Shown piece after piece: positions 6,794 through 12,512 of a stretch of DNA of 20,868 nt (within the stretch, counting starts at the first letter, position 1; the number at the start of each line of letters is the position of its first letter). Below the pieces are notes generated by a model. That model searched no databases and was not told the DNA's origin. It worked only from the letters and a program-made list of their open reading frames with translations. Origin of the DNA: an uncultured Eubacteriales bacterium (lineage in GTDB: Bacteria; Bacillota; Clostridia; Oscillospirales; Acutalibacteraceae); the NCBI GenBank assembly GCA_900319615.1, contig ONPE01000006.1:1-20868 (forward strand). The letters are read 5' to 3'. The translations under genes and the position numbers were made by a program.

Positions 6794-7996
6794 ATGGCAA
6801 GACAAAAGTTTGAAAGAAATAAACCGCATGTAAACATCGGTACCATCGGCCACGTTGACCATGGTAAGACAACTCTGACCGCTGCTATCACCAAGGTTCT
6901 GAACTTTGGCGGCGCTGCTGATTTCGTAGACTACGCTAACATCGATAAGGCTCCCGAGGAGCGCGAGCGTGGTATCACAATCAACACCGCTCACGTTGAG
7001 TACGAGACCGCTAAGCGTCACTATGCTCACGTTGACTGCCCCGGCCATGCCGACTACGTTAAGAACATGATCACCGGTGCTGCTCAGATGGACGGCGCTA
7101 TCCTCGTTGTTTCCGCTGCAGACGGCCCCATGCCCCAGACCCGTGAGCACATCCTGCTCTCCCGTCAGGTTGGCGTTCCCTATATCGTTGTATTCATGAA
7201 CAAGACCGACCAGGTTGACGATCCCGAGCTCCTCGAGCTGGTTGAGATGGAGATCCGTGACCTGCTGAACGAGTACGAGTTCCCGGGCGACGACACACCC
7301 ATCATCAAGGGTTCTGCTTATCTTGCTCTGACCTCTTCTTCCACAGACCCCAACGCTCCCGAGTATGCTTGCATCCACGAGCTGATGGACGCTGTTGACG
7401 AGTTCATCCCCACCCCCGAGCGTAAGGCTGACCTGCCCTTCCTGATGCCTGTTGAGGACGTCTTCACCATCACAGGCCGCGGTACTGTTGCTACAGGCCG
7501 TGTTGAGAGAGGTCAGATCCGCACCTCCGAGTCCGTCGAGATCGTCGGTCTCACAGAAGAGAAGAGAACTGTTGTTGTTACCGGTCTTGAGATGTTCAGA
7601 AAGACTCTGGACTATGCTGAGGCTGGCGATAACGTTGGCGTTCTGCTCCGTGGCGTTCAGAGAACCGAGATCGAGAGAGGTCAGGTTCTTGCTAAGCCCG
7701 GCACAATCCACCCCCACACAAAGTTCCGCGGTCAGGTTTACGTTCTGACTAAGGACGAGGGCGGCCGTCATACTCCCTTCTTCAACAACTATCGTCCCCA
7801 GTTCTATTTCAGAACAACTGACGTTACCGGCACCATCTCTCTCCCCGAGGGCGTAGAGATGTGCATGCCCGGCGATAACGTTGAGATGGACGTTGAGCTC
7901 ATCACCCCCATCGCTATCGAGGTTGGTCTGCGTTTCGCTATCCGTGAGGGCGGCCGTACTGTCGGTTCCGGCGCTGTTATCGCTATCAACGAGTAA
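6794..7996 (+). CDS. tuf: Translation elongation factor Tu
   Basis: EF-Tu delivers aminoacyl-tRNA to the ribosomal A site as a GTP complex. It has 400 aa, the usual length. G-domain motifs are present: GHVDHGKT (19-26), RGIT (59-62), DCPGHADY (81-88) and NKTD (136-139, an accepted variant of NKxD). Domains 2 and 3 follow, with TGRGTVATGRVERG and the C-terminal VGLRFAIREGGRTVGSGAV. AGGAGGT lies about 8 nt before the ATG. It is separated from fusA by 278 bp containing element C and its own promoter, and a strong terminator follows the stop codon. Confidence 0.98.
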   Translation: MARQKFERNKPHVNIGTIGHVDHGKTTLTAAITKVLNFGGAADFVDYANIDKAPEERERGITINTAHVEYETAKRHYAHVDCPGHADYVKNMITGAAQMDGAILVVSAADGPMPQTREHILLSRQVGVPYIVVFMNKTDQVDDPELLELVEMEIRDLLNEYEFPGDDTPIIKGSAYLALTSSSTDPNAPEYACIHELMDAVDEFIPTPERKADLPFLMPVEDVFTITGRGTVATGRVERGQIRTSESVEIVGLTEEKRTVVVTGLEMFRKTLDYAEAGDNVGVLLRGVQRTEIERGQVLAKPGTIHPHTKFRGQVYVLTKDEGGRHTPFFNNYRPQFYFRTTDVTGTISLPEGVEMCMPGDNVEMDVELITPIAIEVGLRFAIREGGRTVGSGAVIAINE

Positions 7997-8030
7997 TTTC
8001 TTTCAAAGAATTATAGCTGCATAACATTAG

Positions 8031-8060
8031 ATCCCGCTGAGTTTTCTCGGCGGGATTTTT
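8031..8060 (+). terminator. Rho-independent terminator of tuf
   Basis: ATCCCGCTGAG (8031-8041) pairs with CTCGGCGGGAT (8046-8056) around a TTTT loop, 11 bp with one T-G pair, followed by TTTTT. It ends the str/tuf region. Confidence 0.9.
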
Positions 8061-8211
8061 GTCTCCTTATATAAAAAGATTTGATCAGATTTCAGGGATC
8101 AATTCCGCATAGCTTTATCGGACTATAGTATTTAGCGAGAGGCGTCGGATTGTTATTTCGCAAAAGCGTTTGATATTATCAGATCATAACGCGGTATAGT
8201 GTATTAAAAAC

Positions 8212-8240
8212 TTGCTTTTTGCCGCGTTTAGGTGTACAAT
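8212..8240 (+). promoter_or_regulatory. Promoter of the DUF1292 gene
   Basis: TTGCTT (8212-8217), 17 bp, TACAAT (8235-8240), about 30 bp before the start codon. The rest of the 273-bp gap after tuf (8061-8211) shows nothing else I can name. Confidence 0.65.
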
Positions 8241-8269
8241 AGTACCAGTTTTGTAAAGGAGGTAAAGCT

Positions 8270-8551
8270 ATGCTTAACAACGAAGATTTTGCTGAAGAGT
8301 ACGAGCCCGAGATAATCACCCTCGAGGATGATTTAGGCGAGGAAAAGGACTTCGAGTTCCTCGACGTTGTAGAGTACGAAGGCGAGGAGTACATCATCCT
8401 GCTGCCCGTAGAGGATGAGGAGCAGAACGAGGTTTTGATCCTGCGTATAGAATCGGTCGACGACGAGACCGAGAACTACATCGGCATCGACGACGAAGAT
8501 ACCTTGCAAAAGGTTTTCGACATCTTCAAAGCCCGTTACGAAGCCGACTGA
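8270..8551 (+). CDS. DUF1292 family protein (YrzB-like), function unknown
   Basis: A small, very acidic cytosolic protein of 93 aa. It has the DUF1292 pattern: FEFLDVVEYEGEEYIILLPV at 36-55 (an aromatic-rich beta hairpin), then EVLILRIES, and a C-terminal DEDTLQKVFDIFKARY helix. The family is widespread in Firmicutes, where genes of this type often lie near RNA and cell-division housekeeping genes; its biochemical role is not established. AAAGGAGG precedes the ATG at normal spacing. Here it is monocistronic with its own promoter, between tuf and a repeat block. No signal peptide or membrane segment is visible. Confidence 0.85.
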   Translation: MLNNEDFAEEYEPEIITLEDDLGEEKDFEFLDVVEYEGEEYIILLPVEDEEQNEVLILRIESVDDETENYIGIDDEDTLQKVFDIFKARYEAD

Positions 8552-8580
8552 CACGCGTGTCTTGACGCGCGCGTCTTTAT

Positions 8581-8752
8581 ACGCCATACCGTAATGCTGT
8601 ATTTTTTCATGCGTGAATCAATCACTGCCTTGGCTGCGAGTTCATGCCGCTTATCCTCAAACGTTTGATACTTGTGTCCTGACGCCAATCCGTAACGCTG
8701 TATTTTTTATGCATGAATCAATCACTGCCTTGGCTGCCGGTTCATGCCGCTT
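8581..8752 (+). repeat. Two-copy direct repeat of about 72 bp
   Basis: Copy 1 is 8581-8652 and copy 2 is 8682-8752, about 90 percent identical by hand alignment (7 differences including one indel). Both start ACGCCA, contain CTGTATTTTTT and AATCAATCACTGCCTTGGC, and end GTTCATGCCGCTT. The 29-bp spacer holds the palindrome CAAACGTTTG, related to the ACGTTTGA motif of the next block. Together with 8762-8941 it fills most of the 455-bp gene-free gap. No ORF is supported in it. Confidence 0.85.
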
Positions 8753-8761
8753 GACATTGAA

Positions 8762-8941
8762 CCGTGAGAATAATATCTAAACGGTTTACTCATATACGTT
8801 TGACAGGAAGCCCTGAGAATAATATCCAAACGGTTTACTATATAATGTTTTATAAGCAGCCGTTAGATATAAATCCAAATGGTTTATTACTACTCAACGT
8901 TTGATAGGGAGCCGTGAGAATTATATCCAAGCGCAGTGATC
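8762..8941 (+). repeat. Degenerate tandem repeat, about 50-bp unit, 3.6 copies
   Basis: Units start at 8762, 8811, 8860 and 8912 (lengths 49, 49, 52 and a 30-bp partial). The consensus begins CCGTGAGAATAATATCCAAA and continues CGGTTTACT, then ACGTTTGA and AGG-AG. Each unit can pair CCGT with ACGG around the ATATC segment. Units drift by several substitutions each, and there are no unique spacers between constant repeats, so it is not a CRISPR. It lies upstream of the DUF308 gene. Confidence 0.75.
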
Positions 8942-8959
8942 TATGAAGTTAAGAAAAAA

Positions 8960-8977
8960 CCATACTTCTCAGTATGG
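8960..8977 (+). promoter_or_regulatory. Perfect hairpin/dyad just before the ribosome binding site of the DUF308 gene
   Basis: CCATACT (8960-8966) and AGTATGG (8971-8977) form a 7-bp stem with a TCTC loop, 10 nt upstream of AAGGAGG (8988-8994). The spacing from ribosome binding site to ATG (12 nt) is long. It could be a repressor operator or an mRNA element acting on translation; no T tract follows, so it is not a terminator. Confidence 0.45.
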
Positions 8978-9006
8978 AGTACTAAAAAAGGAGGAAATAA
9001 TTTAAG

Positions 9007-9567
9007 ATGCAAACATTTAAGAGGTTATTACCTACTATCCTGATGATCTTATTCGAGATCTTTGCCGGCGTAATGCTGATAACCAACGGCGAGGGCTTCA
9101 CAAAGGTGATCTTCATCGTCTTTGGTTCTCTGACGCTCGTTGGCGGTATCATAACGCTGCTTCTCGGTCTTTTCGGTAAAGCTACAGGCGGCATACAGAC
9201 CATGGCGATCATCGCCGGTCTTATCATGGTCGCTGTCGGCGGCTTCTTCGCGGCAGCGTCCGATTCTGTTCTTTCGGTCGTGTCCAGCTTTACGCTTGCT
9301 ATCGGCATCATCATGGTCATCGAAGGATTCTTCAAGATCTTTGAGTACGTTTCGTTCCGCAGGTTCAGCCCGATATCCGGCGTTGCGGTATTATCCGGCG
9401 TTATCACGATCATCATCGGTATCATCTTCGCCTTCAATCCCTTTGCTACTACCGAGGCTATGTGGGTCATCCTCGGCGTGCTTGTCCTCGTGACAGCGCT
9501 GAGCGATCTTATCGCCCTGATCTTCATCGGTTCCGCGATGAACAAAATTGATTCCAACAATCAATAA
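9007..9567 (+). CDS. DUF308/HdeD-like integral membrane protein
   Basis: A 186-aa hydrophobic protein with six predicted membrane helices at about 8-26, 31-56, 64-83, 87-110, 124-143 and 149-175, in pairs. The repeated Gly-rich pattern (GVMLITNGEGF, GGIITLLLGLFG, AIGIIMVIEGFFKIFEY, SGVITIIIGIIFAFNP) is typical of DUF308, the family of E. coli HdeD, whose members are linked to acid and envelope stress without a defined biochemical activity. The tail IDSNNQ is short and soluble. The start is the first ATG after AAGGAGG, and no in-frame alternative is nearer. It is preceded by a hairpin and a repeat block and ends at a strong terminator. Confidence 0.8.
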   Translation: MQTFKRLLPTILMILFEIFAGVMLITNGEGFTKVIFIVFGSLTLVGGIITLLLGLFGKATGGIQTMAIIAGLIMVAVGGFFAAASDSVLSVVSSFTLAIGIIMVIEGFFKIFEYVSFRRFSPISGVAVLSGVITIIIGIIFAFNPFATTEAMWVILGVLVLVTALSDLIALIFIGSAMNKIDSNNQ

Positions 9568-9580
9568 TTGAATAACAGAA

Positions 9581-9625
9581 AATCCCCGAGGTTCGGTTTA
9601 CGCCGACCCCGGGGATTCTTTTTTT
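9581..9625. terminator. Terminator shared by the convergent DUF308 gene and lysC
   Basis: AATCCCCG (9581-9588) pairs with CGGGGATT (9610-9617), and GGTTCGG pairs with CCGACC inside with one bulge. A run of seven T follows on the plus strand (after one C); on the minus strand the hairpin is followed by TTTTC. The gap 9626-9754 before the lysC stop shows only a weak dyad (ACAGCA/TGCTGT). Confidence 0.85.
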
Positions 9626-9754
9626 GTTTTATTAATTCGAAGTATCATTCCGTACACTGATCGAAAGCGGAAATCAACGCAATACAGCACGATTCGCTCA
9701 CGTATGCTGTTGAATCCTTTTCGCCGTACCGATCAAAAATCAGCGTCTTAAGTA

Positions 9755-10969
9755 TCAGTCGTTGTCGGGGAAGAACTTCTCATGGATGGCGGTTACAGCC
9801 TTATCCGCGTCAGCCTTGTCGATGATGACGGATACCTTGATCTCTGAGGTGGAGATCATGCGGATGTTGATCTGCTTGTCATACAGCGCCTCGAACATCT
9901 TTGCAGCAACTCCTGCGTGGCTCTCCATGCCTGCGCCGACTATTGAAACCTTGGCGATATTGTCGTCGTAAAGCACATCCTGCGCGCCGATGGTGTCGGC
10001 GAACTTCTCGCATACCTCTTTAGCCTCTGCGCCTTTGTTGCGTGCAACGGTGAAGGCGATGTCCTTTGTGTCGCCGCGGCCTACGCTCTGCAGGATAACG
10101 TCGACGTTGATGTTCCTCGAAGCGAGCTTGGAGAACAGCTTGAAGACCATACCGGGCTTGTCGGGGATGCAAGTGATAGATAAGCGGGCTACGTCGGTGT
10201 CCTTAGCGACGCCGCTGATGAGCATTTTTTCCATTTTTACCTTCTCCTTTACGATAGTACCCGGGACTCTTGTGTAGGAAGAGAGCACCTCGAGCTCGAT
10301 GTTATATTTTTTAGCCATTTCTACCGAACGGTTGTTGAGCACCTGAGCGCCTAAGGTCGCGAGCTCAAGCATCTCGTCGTAAGAGATCTCGGCGAGCTTC
10401 TTCGCGTTCGGTACCTTTCTCGGGTCGGCAGTGAACACGCCCTCAACGTCGGTGTAGATCTGGCACAGGTCGGCGTGCAGGGCAGCGGCGATAGCCACGG
10501 CGCTGGTGTCGGAGCCTCCGCGACCGAGGGTGGTGATATCGTCGTATCTGGATATCCCTTGGAAGCCGCATACAACGACGATCTTCTTCTGATCTGTCTC
10601 GATGCGGATGCGGTCTGCCTCGACCCTGCGGATGCGCGCGGATGTGTGAGCCGAGGTGGTCAGGAAGCCTGCCTGCCATCCGGTGAGAGATATCGCCGGA
10701 TAACCCATATCCTGGATGCACATCGCAAGCAGAGAAGCGGAGATCTGTTCACCCGAGGCGAGCAGCATATCCATCTCGCGGTTGGAAGGCTTCGAGGTGA
10801 TCTCGGCAGCCTTTTCGATAAGGTCGTCGGTGGTGTCGCCCTGAGCGGATACTACCACGACCACGCTGTTGCCCGCCTTGTAGCTGTCGGTGACTATACC
10901 GGCTACGTTGCGCAGGCGCTCGGCGTCCTTAACGGATGTGCCGCCGAACTTCATTACGATCAAACTCAT
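9755..10969 (-). CDS. lysC: Aspartate kinase (monofunctional, lysC type)
   Basis: It phosphorylates L-aspartate to 4-aspartyl phosphate, the first step to lysine, threonine, methionine and diaminopimelate. From ATG 10969 the protein is 404 aa. It has KFGGTSV (7-13) in the kinase domain, TLGRGGSDTSAVAIA in the ATP/aspartate site, and two C-terminal ACT domains (ISGVAKDTDVARLSI..., KVSIVGAGMESHAGV...) that bind feedback amino acids. The start is chosen by homology: MSLIVMKFGGTSV matches the family's N-terminus. Its ribosome binding site is weak (GGGGG, about 11 nt away), and the 50 extra in-frame codons upstream translate repeat element B. It lies downstream of hom on the same strand with a 186-bp gap. 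An internal start at codon 246 probably yields a separate beta subunit. Confidence 0.95.
   Translation of the reverse strand: MSLIVMKFGGTSVKDAERLRNVAGIVTDSYKAGNSVVVVVSAQGDTTDDLIEKAAEITSKPSNREMDMLLASGEQISASLLAMCIQDMGYPAISLTGWQAGFLTTSAHTSARIRRVEADRIRIETDQKKIVVVCGFQGISRYDDITTLGRGGSDTSAVAIAAALHADLCQIYTDVEGVFTADPRKVPNAKKLAEISYDEMLELATLGAQVLNNRSVEMAKKYNIELEVLSSYTRVPGTIVKEKVKMEKMLISGVAKDTDVARLSITCIPDKPGMVFKLFSKLASRNINVDVILQSVGRGDTKDIAFTVARNKGAEAKEVCEKFADTIGAQDVLYDDNIAKVSIVGAGMESHAGVAAKMFEALYDKQINIRMISTSEIKVSVIIDKADADKAVTAIHEKFFPDND
10232..10250 (-). promoter_or_regulatory. Internal ribosome binding site and start codon for the aspartokinase beta subunit
   Basis: Inside lysC the minus strand reads AAAGGAGAAGG (rc of 10240-10250), five nucleotides, then ATG (rc of 10232-10234). 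The ATG is in frame and is codon 246, giving a 159-aa product MEKMLISG... that is just the ACT-domain half. B. subtilis aspartokinase II makes its beta subunit the same way, from codon 246 of a 408-codon gene. This site is stronger than the ribosome binding site of the full-length start. Confidence 0.75.
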
Positions 10970-10997
10970 GTTTTCATATACCCCCAAAATTATTATT

Positions 10998-11152
10998 TGA
11001 GTTAGGAGTGAGAAGTGAGGAGTGAGGAGTTTCGGGAAACGCTTCGCGTTTTGGTTTTGTATAATTTGAATACAAACTTTACCGGAAATTATAAATCGGG
11101 TGAGGGCGCAGCCCTCCATTAACTCCTAACTCCTAATTCCTAACTCCTAACT
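10998..11152 (-). repeat. Palindromic dispersed element B with heptanucleotide arms (between hom and lysC)
   Basis: The left arm (10998-11030) holds units such as GGAGTGA and GAAGTGA. The right arm (11118-11152) holds TAACTCC repeated four times, once as TAATTCC. Read on the minus strand, the core has the order of element A: a hairpin GAGGGC-TGC-GCCCTC (11102-11116), CACCCGATTTATAA, then AAACGC-GAA-GCGTTT (11037-11051). B has about 30 bp more than A in the core, including a hairpin TTTGTAT/ATACAAA (11056-11076). The right arm stops 3 bp from the hom stop codon. Confidence 0.75.
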
Positions 11153-11155
11153 AAA

Positions 11156-12394
11156 TTAAAGGTCTCCGATGCGGATAACGGACTCTGCCTTCAGGCTCTT
11201 GACCTCGGCGAGGCGTTTCTCAAAGCATCTGAATTCCATCGGCTCGGTGATGAAGGCGAGCTCGCCCTGCGGAGCGTTCTCTCTGCTGAGCCGGTGTATC
11301 TCGCCGAAGACAGCCTTCGCTTCATCATATGCGGCGGCTGCATCGTCTGCCACGCCGCGTACATACATCGCTCTCACGCTCTGCTCATAGGGCAGCACGG
11401 AGCTGTTGTCAGAGTCAGCCCACGAGAGATACTTGCGCGTCTTGAGGTGCTTTATGCAGTCCACAACGTCTGCTACTACAGCGGAGGCGGTGGGCAGCTT
11501 GCCTGCGCCCTTGCCGTAGAATACCACGTCGCCGGTGCAGTCGCCCCTTACCATGATGCCGTTGAAGACGTCGTCTATGCTTGACAGCTGGCTGTGAGAG
11601 GGCACGAACATCGGAGCCACGATGATGTCTATGCAGTCGCGTCCGAGCTTCTTGACAGAGCCGATCAGCTTGATCACGCCGCCCCAGCTCTCTGCGTATG
11701 CTACGTCAGCCGCGGTTATCTTTGTGATGCCCTCGGTATGTACGGCGTCGGGATAGATGTGCTTGCCGAAAGCGAGAGAGGCGAGGATGCATATCTTGCG
11801 GCACGCGTCGTGACCTTCGACGTCAGCCTCGGGATTGCGCTCTGCGTAGCCCAGCTCCTGAGCGAGCTTCAGCGCCTCGTCAAAGCCCATGCCCTCATAG
11901 AACATCTTGGTGAGGATGAAGTTTGTGGTGCCGTTGAGGATGCCGGCGATCTCGCTGACGTTGTTCGCTACAAGGCACTGGTTGATGGGTCGGATGATCG
12001 GGATTCCGCCGCCGACCGAAGCCTCAAAGAGGAAGTTCGCGCTCTGCTGTGAAGCTATCGAGAGCAGCTCGGCGCCGTAGGCAGCGACCAGCTCCTTGTT
12101 GGAGGTGACGACGCTCTTGCCGCGGCTGAGGCACTCCTTGACGAACTCGTATGCAGGGTGCAGACCGCCCATCGTCTCTACGACCACCCTGACCTCGATA
12201 TCATCGGCGATGACGTTGAAGTCTTTGGTGAAGCGGTCGGCAAAGGGCGAGTCGGGGAACTCTCTGAGGTCGAGGATGTGCTTGAGGTCGATCTCTTCGC
12301 CAATGGCGGCAAAGAGCTTTTGCTTATGTGTGTACAGGATCTCGGCGACGCCGGAGCCGACAACGCCGTGTCCCATGAGAGCAACTGAAATCAT
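11156..12394 (-). CDS. hom: Homoserine dehydrogenase
   Basis: It reduces aspartate semialdehyde to homoserine with NAD(P)H, the branch point to threonine and methionine. It has 412 aa, the monofunctional size. A Rossmann motif GHGVVG (8-13) is followed by KSVVTSNKELVA, GGGIPIIRPI, GILNGTTNFILTKM and EADVEGHDACRK, which carry the substrate and catalytic residues of the family. A C-terminal ACT domain (about 340-412, from SVRAMYVRGVADD) suggests threonine feedback. AGGAAGG (rc of 12404-12410) is 9 nt from the ATG. It is probably co-transcribed with lysC, with element B between them. The 118-bp gap upstream shows a TATATA-rich stretch and a small hairpin TTGCG-AAAA-CGCAA, but no T-box or riboswitch that I can recognise. 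Confidence 0.96.
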   Translation of the reverse strand: MISVALMGHGVVGSGVAEILYTHKQKLFAAIGEEIDLKHILDLREFPDSPFADRFTKDFNVIADDIEVRVVVETMGGLHPAYEFVKECLSRGKSVVTSNKELVAAYGAELLSIASQQSANFLFEASVGGGIPIIRPINQCLVANNVSEIAGILNGTTNFILTKMFYEGMGFDEALKLAQELGYAERNPEADVEGHDACRKICILASLAFGKHIYPDAVHTEGITKITAADVAYAESWGGVIKLIGSVKKLGRDCIDIIVAPMFVPSHSQLSSIDDVFNGIMVRGDCTGDVVFYGKGAGKLPTASAVVADVVDCIKHLKTRKYLSWADSDNSSVLPYEQSVRAMYVRGVADDAAAAYDEAKAVFGEIHRLSRENAPQGELAFITEPMEFRCFEKRLAEVKSLKAESVIRIGDL

Positions 12395-12512
12395 ATCGTT
12401 CTACCTTCCTTTATATATAGTCGTTGAAAAGGACGCATTTTTTCGCTTTATATAGCCGCAGGAGCTTTGCGTTTTCGCAACGAGCCTTATGCGCCTGCAT
12501 CGGTCTGTACCT

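Noticed and set aside
8762..8941. CRISPR-like array.
   Set aside because: The units are contiguous and drift throughout; there are no constant repeats with unique spacers and no cas genes.
10970..11119. N-terminal extension of lysC by 50 codons.
   Set aside because: It translates repeat element B and has no homology to aspartokinases, whose N-terminus is the MSLIVMKFGGTSV segment.
12395..12512. Riboswitch or T-box before hom-lysC.
   Set aside because: The 118-bp gap lacks a T-box sequence, a lysine-riboswitch-like fold or a clear antiterminator; only a small hairpin and TATA-rich DNA are present.
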